A stretch of 64,000 nt of DNA. Origin: Brachionus rotundiformis (lineage: Eukaryota; Rotifera; Eurotatoria; Ploima; Brachionidae). Each line of letters opens with the position of its first letter. The first letter of the stretch is position 1. The stretch is from contig JAESIW010000064.1 of NCBI GenBank assembly GCA_016802295.1, positions 310,001 to 374,000 of the forward strand. Reading direction: 5' to 3'. Made by a program: the position numbers and the translations under genes. The notes under the pieces were generated by a model. It worked only from the letters and a program-made list of their open reading frames with translations. It was not told where the DNA came from and searched no databases. Shown piece after piece: positions 1-10,352 of the stretch.

Positions 1-3000
1 ATTTTTTGATTATAAATTAAAAAAATAATTTATTAATTCTGAAAACATCGAAATTAATAAAAGATAAAATAAGAATATTAAATTTAAAATCCGTGGATTT
101 GTATTATAGATATTTAATTATTTATATATGACGCAATTGAGATAAAACATTATAAAAAAGGGGACCAATGCTGTTAATGATAAAATTATTTCTAAAGCTA
201 AAATTCTTTTTTAATTAAATCTTGCGTCTAGTCGAAAAAAGAGTGCTAATTAAATTCTGAAGATAAATTTCAGGATAATAACTGCGTAAATACTGAACTT
301 TTGAAGCAAGATTTTAATTGTAGTCTTTGACATTTTTTAAATTTATCTTTATTTAAGATGGGAGCTCATTATTAAGTTTTTTTGAGCACAGTATTAAACA
401 CTAAATAGACAATCTTTGATAGAAGAAAGCGTTTTATCAACAATTTTTAAATGACGTAAATAAATGTTTGCCATTTTAATGTTGATAAATTCTAAATTTA
501 ATTTTGTTTTACCAATCCTATACTTGAAGCTTTTCAGATAAAATATGTTCGATTACTTGGAGATAATTCTTAATTTGCGTAAGCAGTTTTCGAAATTAGA
601 TGAAAAATAAAACATTTATATATGAAGATTCAGCAACTTCAGAGTGTTGAATTCTTTAGTGCCTAAAACTATATTTACTTGACGAAAAACTCTTTATTAT
701 TTAAGAATAGAACGAATCTGATTTTGTCTAAAATTACGAAAATCAAACTGCCTTGATTTACGTCAATAAATCATCTATCATTTCTTTATATAAAAAAGTA
801 AGCTTAAAATTATTTACTTTAGAGGAAATTGAATTTATTTTTAAAAATAAACTGTACTCAAATATAAATAGAAATAGATTTTTGATAATTTCTATTGTAC
901 CAAGGAACCATGAAATCAAAAAAGGATTAATTAGTTTTTTTTTAATTTTATTTTAAATGTTAAATTTATTCATCTATTTGAAAATAATTTATTATAGATA
1001 ATAGAGTAATTAGCTTGTTGAAAATTAAAACCAGTCTCGAGATATCAGAGTATTTCTTTTTCATAAAGGATTATTAATAAAGCAAGGTTATTAACTAAGA
1101 GTGGTTTTAGAATACTCAGACATTGATGACTCATTTCTTAAAAACTAATTAAAAAATTATCTTTTAAGATGCTATAAAAACGCATTAGATAAAAATCTAA
1201 TCACATAATTTTTTCTCAACATGTTCATTAAATATATCAAATAGTTTGTTAGATGACAATTCCCATGTCAAAATTTTAATAATATTTTAGATCAGCATTG
1301 ATATTTTAAATATTTATAAAAAAAAATTCCAATAAAGTTATTAAATATTAACTTAAAAGATTTGAAGTTTAGCGAGGGTTGATTGTGTCGGCGTATAGTC
1401 TATTTGTTCTGAAAACTTGAGTATAAAAGCTCTTTTAAGACAAAATTATTAAATTATTGAGTGAATATTTAAAATAATAAGCGTCAGAAAATAACTATGT
1501 GAATTTCCTTATAGGAATTGAATAAAAAAAACACGATTTTAAGTTAATCAGACTGTTTAATAGACTGACGTAGCTCTGGTTTATAGTTTCAAAATAAAGA
1601 ACACGTTTACAAGTTATTTATCCAACGTCAGACAAACTTAATCACTAACTTAATATAAAAAGAGAACATGTTTTAATGCAATTAGATTTTTAGCAAAAAT
1701 TTACGGAGTTATAAATTTAATAGAAATCTATATACGTAAATAAAGATTATAAAAATTCATTCGAGTTTATTTAGAATATAAGATTTAGGATTTAGGAATA
1801 AAATGTAGCAAAATGAATGTATTCAATTTGGTTTTATTAAAAAAAAAATTTAATATTTTGCTCTAGTAATAATTTACCTTTAAATTAGATTAGTCATTAG
1901 TTGTGATTTGTTTAAATTAAAACTGCAATAAAAATTATTATTATCTAGAGAAAAGTTTCATTTTAAAATTAATCTAAGATTAGTCCCTGGACAGCTTCAA
2001 TTGACTCTTTCTTTTATCTCTTTCTAACCATTTTTCAATTTAGATTTGAGCTAGTTTTGACATACTGCTTTAGACATTTTATTTCCAGGAAGCATTTTAG
2101 ATTAATTTTGAAACAAAATTGTTCATTAATGGCACTAAATTATCTTATCAAGATCCGGTATTTATCATAAATGGCATATAATTATTTAGTAAAAAAAAAT
2201 ATACAAAAAAATGAGACTTCTACTCGTCGACAGAGTATTTAAGATAAATTTTTAATTTTTTTTTTCAGGTGCTTTTAAGAATATAGGTTTATTAAGAACA
2301 GTTCAATATTTACATGTAACCATAATATCTATGCGCCAAAAATAAATAAATTCTAAATATTTGTTAATTAAGCAATCTAATTTTCGCAATAAAAAAAAAC
2401 GTCAAAAATTCAAAATAGAAAAATATAAAATTTAACAAAATATTTTTTTATAAGATTAAGTCAGCATCTTAAAAATGATAAATCATGGAACAAATTTTTC
2501 AATTAAAATATGCTAATTTTTCAATCGAATGACGGCAAAGCCAAAGAGAAATCTACTCAATTAAACTAACTCAATTGAAAATGTTCTAGTTCGCTCATCC
2601 AAATTTATTTATTGCTTTTTAATTTGCATGCAGGTCTGATGAACCATTATTGCGTCATGGGCCCATGTCGATTAGAAGGAAAATTTGTTCCAAGATTTTT
2701 TCAATAAGATATCTTAGCTTAATCAATATTTGTTCCCTGTTTGAAATAAGGAAACCATTGATTTTTCATTTTGTTTTGCTCTTTTTTGGCTGATATTATT
2801 TCGATTTGAGTTACACATATTTTATTCATTGACGTATTATATCAATGACGTCAAGAAAAATAATTTAACTTTTCTATTTTAGAAAATAAAAGCAATAATT
2901 TTTAGTCTATTCCCAAAATAATTTTGATAATATATTGTTCAGAGCCGGTGATATTCTAATCTGAGGATATAACAGCAATCAATTTTTTGGCAATAATGAT

Positions 3001-3025
3001 TATAATGTAAATGACTTAGTGTTCT
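1..3025. other. Intergenic region upstream of the SIK gene
   Basis: AT-rich sequence with no supportable coding exon on either strand. The only notable content is a slightly GC-richer stretch at about 2530-2760, a 12-bp palindrome at 2656-2667, and CRE-type motifs at 2830-2853. These are listed separately. An open frame at 753-956 has random AT-rich composition and was not accepted. Confidence 0.6.
2830..2853. promoter_or_regulatory. cAMP response element (full palindrome plus half site)
   Basis: TGACGTCA lies at 2846-2853 and a half site TGACGTA at 2830-2836, about 175 to 195 bp upstream of the first SIK start codon. TGACGTCA is the consensus CREB/ATF site. Mammalian SIK1 is a known cAMP/CREB-induced gene, so the position is suggestive. 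That the site works here is inference. Confidence 0.45.
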
Positions 3026-5287
3026 ATGAGAAAAAAAGAAGTAAATTATTTATGGAAAAAAATGAGCGAAAAAAAAAGTTCAGTATATGTTTACGATTTG
3101 TTGGGAACAATTGGTCACGGAAATTTTTCCGTTTGTAAATTGGCCGAGCATAAGGTGAATGGAAATAAATTTGCCATTAAGTGTATAGATAAGCGAAGCT
3201 TGGACGAGACCAAATTGAGCAGGATTTACCGCGAAATTGAAATAATGAAGTCTCTGGACCATCCAAACATCATTAAGCTAAACCAGGTGAGCTCATTTCA
3301 TCAAATTAGTAAAACTAGTAGACTTTAAGTTTTAGCAAATTCATAATTTTTTTTACAAAATTTTTAATTTATTATGCAACTTATGATAAATAAATAAAAT
3401 CCCAAATATAAAATATTTTTATCAGTTATCTTTTTTATCTTTATAGTTTTATTTTTAAATAATTGGATAACTTATGGACACTATTTAATTAAATTAAAAA
3501 TATTTACATTTTTTTCACCTTGATTTATTTTGTTAAATCATAAAGGTAAAATATTTTAAATTAATTAATTTATAGAAACTAATTTAGAAGAGTTTAATTA
3601 CAAGCTTAGAGATAAAATTGTTTTCTAAAAGTTAACTTTTAAGGTTTTGGAAAGCAAGAGTATGCTCTATTTGGTATCAGAATATGCGTCAAACGGAGAG
3701 ATATTTGGTTGGTTTTAATTGTTTATTAAATTAGAAAAAAAAATAATTGAATTTTAAAAATTAGATTACATTCTTAAAAATGGAGCAATGAGCGAAAAGG
3801 TGGCTTGTGAAAAGTTCTGTCAAATAATTTCTGCAGTCGAGTACTGTCACTTGAAGAACATAGTGCATCGGGACCTTAAGATTGAAAATTTACTTCTAGA
3901 TGCCAACATGAATGTAAAATTGGTTGACTTTGGCTTTGCCAATTATTTCGACTTAAAAAACCCACTGAACACTTTTTGCGGCAGTCCGCCCTACGCAGCA
4001 CCTGAAATATTCGTTGGCAAAAAGTACTACGGTCCCGAAATCGACATTTGGAGTCTTGGTGTCATACTTTATGTGCTCGTGAGTGCCAGTTTGCCTTTTG
4101 ATTCCGAAAATTTACAACGCCTAAAAAATCTAATCCTTAACTGTAAATACCGTATTCCTTATTTTTTATCATCCGAGTGCGAACACCTGATTAAAAATCT
4201 TCTTGTGCTAAATCCATCCAAGAGGTTCAAAATTCAGCAAATAAAAGCCCACAAATGGATTAAATTAAATAACAGCACTTACTACTACAAGTTCAACAAT
4301 TTGGAAAAGCAAATTCTGAATGAGACCACTCTAAGCAATGCTTGCCAAACAAAAAAATTCAACCGCTTATCAAACAAATACAAATCTAAATCACTGAAGA
4401 ACATTTCTTTGGAAAGTCATTGTTTGTCTATTGAAAACGACAAATTGGCAAAATCCTATTTGTCGTTGCCACTTTATTCAAGCGAAAACAGTCCACAATC
4501 GGACTCCGATGAAATAGTTAAACTTGTCAACGAGCTTAATATTGAGTCAAAAAATGAGCCTAGAGCAGTCCAGCACGATGTCAAACCTCACCAGCACCAC
4601 AAATGCACCACTAATCTTGAATCGCATTTGAAGTGTCCTGCTTTTTCCAAATTAATTTCCAATTCTTCTTCATTAGATGAAGGGGTTGAGTCCGACTTTT
4701 CCCTATCGTCATCCATTAGCAATGACGTCTTGTCTAATTCAAAAACTTCATTTAATTCTGTTCAAGTTACCTCCTTAGAATCTCAATCTAGTCAAAAATC
4801 ATCACAACTTTCAATTGACCAAGAATACTCAAAGTGCGCACAGATAAGACCAAAGTCCTTCTTAAAATCCAATCAAGCTCTGCTAAAGCGATACAAGTTT
4901 TCTACATTGAGAAGAAATTTCATCAAGCCATCGAATGCAGTCAAGTACAGCACTGATTTGGCATCATTGAAGCGCGAGCTTAACAATTTAATTAAAACCA
5001 ATCTTAACAATACCAATTTAAATCAAATAAGTGAGTGCCCAACATTGAATGGAGCCGACTCATGTCCAAAACAAGATACTACTTGTGGCTTTTTTGGAAA
5101 AAAGTTAAAAAAAGAAAGCAAATCGTATGACACAGCCACAAATAGAAGATGGTTGTTTAGGCAAAAGTCGTCTAGTTTGAGCAATATAAATATTGCTGAT
5201 TCTTTTAAGCAAAATGATTTAAACTCAAAAGTTGTTTGTGGTATCCAAGATTCTAAATCATGTCGAAAAAACTCTCTTAAATCATGA
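3026..5287 (+). CDS. SIK: Salt-inducible kinase (SIK family, AMPK-related Ser/Thr kinase)
   Basis: Three exons: 3026-3286, 3644-3707, 3765-5287, giving 615 aa. An in-frame ATG at 3062 would give 603 aa. The kinase domain covers about residues 22-274. It has the glycine loop GTIGHGNFSV, the catalytic loop HRDLKIEN, DFGF, and the activation segment NTFCGSPPYAAPE. The Thr near residue 178 matches the LKB1 target Thr of AMPK-related kinases. Residues such as IPYFLSSECEHLI and MLYLVSEYASNGEIFDY fit SIK better than MARK. Family role: phosphorylation of CRTC coactivators and class IIa HDACs downstream of LKB1 and PKA. The 340-aa C-terminal tail is Ser/Asn/Lys-rich and has basic-Ser clusters. I could not recognise a UBA domain after the kinase. 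A CRE lies upstream. Confidence 0.9.
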
Positions 5288-6533
5288 ATTTTGTATTATA
5301 AAATAATAAAAGCTTTATATTTAATAAATATATGGATATTTTTTTAAAAACGCTTTTTTAATTTTTTTTTTATTAGAAATTTCGAAATTTCAAATTATTT
5401 TTGTTGATTAGTTAAATTAAGTTATTAGTAAAATTGCCAAATGTGTGTCATTTATTATAAATTAAAAATGGTTCAATCAGACTTTGACTTAAATGACGCT
5501 TTTTCAACATTCCTAAAAATAGAAATATCCTCAGTTTTTTGTGTCAAAAAGCACGTATCTTAAATTATTGATTTTTTTTATTAGTATAATAATTGTCTAT
5601 AATAAAATGCTTTTTTTAATATACATTTTTCAATAATTCATTAATTTAAAAATGTGATAATAAAAATTATGCTCTTATTTTTGCTGTATATTTTTTAAAT
5701 GAATTAAGTTTGAATCGGGTTGCCCCAACTATACTCTTTTAGTTATCAAAGAGTGTGGGCATTACACAAACATATCTATTATTTAATAAATATTGTTTTT
5801 ATTATAAAAAATATTGAAAAAAAATTGTTATTATTAGAAATAGAAAATTAATTAAAAAAATTGCATGGTAACAAAAAATACTATAACTGATCGAAAATTT
5901 TAATATATATTTTCAATGTTATTTTTTATTATGAAAGAGAAAAAATACTAAAAAAGTCAGTCTGATATTGATTTTGAACAATTTGTTAGAATGAAATTAA
6001 TTATATATTCAATTAATTTTGATAAATTAAAGATAAAAATTAAGAAGCAATTTTTTGTTTATTTCTGACAATTTATAAATTCTTTTAAAAATGGTCTTAA
6101 AATTTGCAATAGAACTAGTCCCGATTACTTTTATTTAAATGAATGGTTTAATAACACTTTATTTAAAAAATTTGTTTTCTTAGTCCATATAATTTTTTGA
6201 AATTTTTTGAATTTTAATTTTCTTCAATTTTAAACAAAATTTTTTAATTCATTTAATTCTCGTTTTGGTTCTAGGAATTTAATTTTTTGAACTCAAATAT
6301 TTAATTTGCTACAGTGTAAAAAGCTTTTAAAAATCTTAATTTTTTAATTTAACTTGCACCTGAAAAATCTAATTTATAATTAAATTAATAAATATCTGAA
6401 TAAATTAAAATTCACTTCATTTTAGGCACAAAAATTGTTGCCATAGAAACAAATGAAACAAATTTTCATAAATTAGAATCTTGATGAAAAATAAAGTTTA
6501 TTTTTGATAGATCAGCAATACATTTTAATCAAA
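5288..6533. other. Intergenic, SIK 3' flank
   Basis: AATAAA-type polyadenylation signals follow the SIK stop within 30 bp. The rest is AT-rich with no coding signal seen. Confidence 0.6.
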
Positions 6534-7270
6534 ATGCCTAGTGATTCAATACAGGACTATGCTTTTGATTTGATTGAACGGATAGTAAGCCAAATCACTT
6601 TTGAGTACGAAACTTTAATTTATTCAAATTAAATAAATTTTAATACTTTATTTGTAAATTTAGTGAAAATGAAAAAATTCATAAATCTGAGCAATTTTTG
6701 CTTGATGAACAATCTAAAGAGATACAGCGCAAAGTCTCAGAAGTGATATTTGTGGAAAACGAAGATGATTATGAGGTAAAAAATATAAAGTGGCCAAGTA
6801 TTGGTGAATTTAGCACCGAATTAGGGGAACAAAAAATAGACGAGTTCATACGAAAAGTAAACATTTTTTAAAATTAATTTTTATTTATTTTTAATTAAAT
6901 CAAAGACTTGGGAATTTGGTGAGTGCTGGCTCTATTGTATCGATTTTATGGAAAAAATCGAAAAAGAATTCGCTACTTTGTTTAATTTTAGAGTTTGTTG
7001 GAGTATGCCAACTAGACGAAAGCCCATACCTAGATTCACTGCTTGTGTTTATTTTACTTTTGATGTATCAAAAATTAAGCCCAAAGTAGGTTTATTATTT
7101 TAAGGAATTTTATTCAAATTTGTGTTTATTAGGAGACTGAAGTGAGTGTTTATTATGTTTTTGAGACTCAGAAATTAGTTCATAGGCCGGGCATATCTCG
7201 CTTTAGGCAACAGTGGTTGACCGAAATAATAGACTTAAAAGAAGCGTTAATAAAAGATTGTAAATTTTGA
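6534..7270 (+). CDS. Uncharacterised 193-aa protein
   Basis: Four exons: 6534-6604, 6664-6856, 6906-7085, 7133-7270. Introns are 59, 49 and 47 nt. The exons sum to 194 codons and all junctions keep frame with GT-AG sites. The N-terminal half is acidic and helical-looking. The C-terminal half is richer in aromatic residues and has conserved-looking stretches such as CWSMPTRRKPIPRF and RPGISRFRQQWLTEI. No signal peptide or membrane segment is visible. I do not recognise the family. The coding call rests on four consistent exons, codon use that is less AT-rich than the flanks, and a clean start and stop. It precedes the dynein roadblock gene by 448 bp on the same strand. Confidence 0.7.
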
Positions 7271-7718
7271 AATTGATTTTTATGGTTGAATTAATTTTTA
7301 ATAAATTTTTCTTTATTAATTTTTTTTTTTTTTTTTTTAATTGTTTATTACCTGAACACCATCCGTATCCGCATGTCAGGCAATATTTTAATAGGTAATA
7401 TAGCTAGTTGAATGGAATAAAAACTTTTAATTGTTGATTGTTGTCAGAGTAGAGTAGCAATTAAATTCTCTAGTCAGAATCTTTAATAAATTTCTCTTAA
7501 CTTTAATCAACTTTATACGAGATCTAATTAAATTTTTACTTTTTCTTGGTACTTTTCTTCAAAGCTAAGTAAAAACCTTTTAAATTTCGAGATTTGTTTT
7601 GCTCCAATTTGGTTACATTGGTTACTATTTTTTTATTGTGTTTGAAAATAAAAAACCTTTTAAATCTTTTTTGTTTTGTAAATTTTTAAGAGAAAAAATT
7701 TTTTTGAGTATTTTTCAA
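7271..7718. other. Intergenic between the unknown gene and the roadblock gene
   Basis: Contains a run of 19 T at 7320-7338 and otherwise AT-rich sequence. A frame open upstream of 7719 starts with TTG and is low complexity, so it is treated as 5' UTR. Confidence 0.55.
7320..7338. repeat. Homopolymer T tract
   Basis: Nineteen consecutive T, directly visible. It lies 50 bp after the stop codon of the upstream gene. Confidence 0.9.
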
Positions 7719-8018
7719 ATGGCTGTTAACGAAGCTGAGGAAACATTTAAGCGTTTGGCCGCTTTTCCGGGTGTCCAAGGCATCATAGTGATGAACTCTG
7801 ATGGTATACCAATAAGAACCACTCTTCCTCAGAATAAAACCGCACTCTATGTCGGTCTTATCCATGGTCTTGTGGCAAAAACAAAATCAGCTATCAAAGA
7901 AATGGACCACCAAAACGATTTATCATTTATCCGTCTAAGATCTCAAAAAGATGAGATCCTAATTGCACCAGATAAAGAATTTACTATGATAGTTATTCAA
8001 AAGCCTGCAATTCAATAA
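7719..8018 (+). CDS. DYNLRB: Dynein light chain roadblock (LC7)
   Basis: A single exon encodes 99 aa, close to the 96 aa of vertebrate DYNLRB1/2. The whole chain is one Roadblock/LC7 domain. Landmarks shared with the family are GVQGIIVMNSDGIPIRTT near the N-terminus, DHQNDLSFIRLRS in the middle and the ending DKEFTMIVIQKP. The family protein is a homodimer that binds the dynein intermediate chain in cytoplasmic and axonemal dynein. The ATG at 7719 is chosen because the homology begins there. The upstream open frame starts with TTG and has no family similarity. The gene is tail to tail with XRCC1, only 91 bp apart. Confidence 0.93.
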   Translation: MAVNEAEETFKRLAAFPGVQGIIVMNSDGIPIRTTLPQNKTALYVGLIHGLVAKTKSAIKEMDHQNDLSFIRLRSQKDEILIAPDKEFTMIVIQKPAIQ

Positions 8019-8109
8019 TCAGATAGAATTGAATTTTTTTATTATCAAAATAATCTAATTTTTTTTACAAATAATAAAATGTCTATAATTTTGGCTCCTA
8101 TTTACACAA

Positions 8110-10352
8110 TTATTCTTTTACAATTTCAAATACATCGAAAGGTATTAATTTTTTTCGCTTATGACAAAGCTGTAACCAGTCAGACTCTATGAATTTTAAT
8201 TGCTTATTATCTTCCTTGGCCTGAAAAAAATTTTTAAAAAAATTAAAAAGTTTTTTTCTTTTTTTATATTTTATTTACTTCATCGAAATCTTTATTCCAT
8301 TTTTTATCTGCTATTACATACAACACATCTTTGGCCATATAATCACTTACTTCTCTTAAAAAAAAACTATTATTAATTTGATCTACTTGTAAGTTTAGAA
8401 TTTGTTTATTATTTTAAACCAAGTCCTAATAATACATTTTTAAATTAGTACATGGTAGTCTTGGCAACATTTATTTTTTTAAAACTGGAAACTTACCCTC
8501 CATATGCGTAAATAATTTTTGATATTTGTTTACGCTTTTTGGCCTCGAAATCAGTATCTATAAAGAACTTTTTATCATCCAAAAAATTTGGTAGTTCCCA
8601 ACTCTTGTTGTTGTCCATGTCACTATTAGATTCTGTTTTGGATGACTCTGAATTGGATTTTTTCAATTTTTTATTTGTTTTTTTATCATCCTCACTATCT
8701 TCATATTTTACACCTTTTTTTTTTTCAATATCATAAGAATTTTTCTTTCTCTTTTTCTCCTGAGCTAATTCCTTCTCTCTTTTTTTTTTATATTCTTCCA
8801 AATCTGTTTCACTTTCACTGCCACTCTTTCTTTTTTTACTTTTACTTTTTTTCGATTTAATTTTCTTTTTTGATTTTTTTTTAGATTTTTTGACAATTTT
8901 ATTTGACCCATCACTATCAAAAGACTCCTCTGAAGAAGAGGACGACATAATTTCTTCTTCCTCCTCACTGCTATCAGCAATAAAATCTCTATCATCAGAG
9001 TTTTCAGCCTCTTCTTCATCGTAGCTATCGTCAAATTCACTTTTTTTATTCAGTGATCCAATCATTTTTTTGGCATTTCTGGCAGCCTTTCTTGGTTTCG
9101 AGTCATCATCGCTGTCATCTTCTTCAAGTGCATAATCACCACAGTCCAGTTTTTTTTTCTCTTTTCTACAGTCAAATATCCAATCTTTATTTACTATAAT
9201 ACCGCCTTTTTTTTTCACCAGAGCTGCTTTTGGTGTATTAGAGAAAGCACATACCAAGTGAGTACAATCATCTGTCCAGTCGGGTCTATACTTGGCCCCT
9301 ATTTTGATACCAGTGTCTCTAATTTGAGATCTCAAAGGATTCTGGAAGCCACTTAGTGCGAAAATAACCCCTTTTAAAATTTGATGAGGAGTTGGCTTTT
9401 TTGGATCAGAATCACGTTTTTCATATTCATTTACTTTGGACACTTTTTTCTCATCAATTGCTAAAAATAAATTTAGAAATAAGGCATTTATTTTTTAAAT
9501 CATTACATTTTTTTGTATTTTGATTTTGATCCGAAATATTATCGGTCTTATCTTTTTTCCACTTTTCAAAATTAGACTCAGTTCTTTCTTCATTAGAGTT
9601 ATTTTCTTTTTTTTCCGAAATAGATACCTCTTTTTTAAGACTAAATATTCCTGTATCCAGTTTTGCCTTTTTGGTAAATAATTATAAATTTTTATTAGAA
9701 ACCTTAAAAACTAACCGCTTCTCGGCTATTTTCATTTACAATCCTGTCATACAATTTTATGAATGAAATTCCAAACTGCAGATTCTTGAAAGAATACATA
9801 AATGTATAAAATTTATTTAAATCTCCTTTTTAAATAAAAAAAGTACTGTATTAAATGGCTGAGTGCAAATAATCTTTACTACTTCCCATTTTTTTTCTGA
9901 AAGTTTCTCATCTAAATGAGTTTCGTGAGTGAATATTTTCAATCTATTGGTATTTTGGGAATTTTTTGATTCATTTGGAGACATAAACGAAGTAGCTGGC
10001 AACAAAACTTCAAAATCTTCATCAAGATCGTTTAAATTGCCAACCAGTATTTCTATAAAAGCGCTAGATTCATTTTCCATATCAATTTGTTTGATTGATG
10101 ATGGTTCGTCCAGCTTTAAAAAGAGAATTTTTATTTTTTTTCTCAAATTTATTGCTTACTTCTATTTTCACATATTGCTTAGTATCTCCTTTCCTCGACC
10201 CGATCCATTTACCTGATCGGTCTATTAAATTTTCTGATTTTGAATTCTAATAATAAAATTTTCAATTAATAAAAAATGACTTTTCTATTTAAAAAAACTA
10301 CTATGTCTTCGCTGCTGAAAGATAAAATTTTTTTTAATTTAATCAAACTCAT
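8110..10352 (-). CDS. XRCC1: XRCC1 DNA single-strand-break repair scaffold
   Basis: Eight exons in transcript order: 10302-10352, 10160-10246, 9847-10113, 9716-9784, 9507-9666, 8497-9460, 8279-8354, 8110-8220. The product is 594 aa, against 633 in human. The N-terminal domain (about 1-160) has SSEDI, GKWIG, AFIEILVG, TSFMSP and a C-terminal FGISF. BRCT1 at about 241-330 has VIFALSGFQNPLRSQIRD and KYRPDWTDDCTHLVCAF. A long acidic and Lys-rich linker follows. BRCT2 at the C-terminus has EVSDYMAKDVLYVI and DWLQLCHKRKKLIP. Family role: the N-terminal domain binds DNA polymerase beta, BRCT1 binds PARP1 and poly(ADP-ribose), and BRCT2 binds DNA ligase III. The linker is rich in SD/SE clusters like CK2 sites and probably carries the nuclear signal. 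Confidence 0.93.

Noticed and set aside
753..956. 67-codon plus-strand open frame
   Set aside because: Phe/Lys/Ile/Asn-rich composition expected by chance in AT-rich DNA, no splice partners and no family resemblance.
7599..7718. N-terminal extension of the roadblock light chain
   Set aside because: Begins with TTG and is low-complexity. Family homology starts at the ATG at 7719.
8539..8860. Plus-strand open frames inside XRCC1
   Set aside because: They are antisense shadows of the Lys/Ser/Asp-rich XRCC1 linker.
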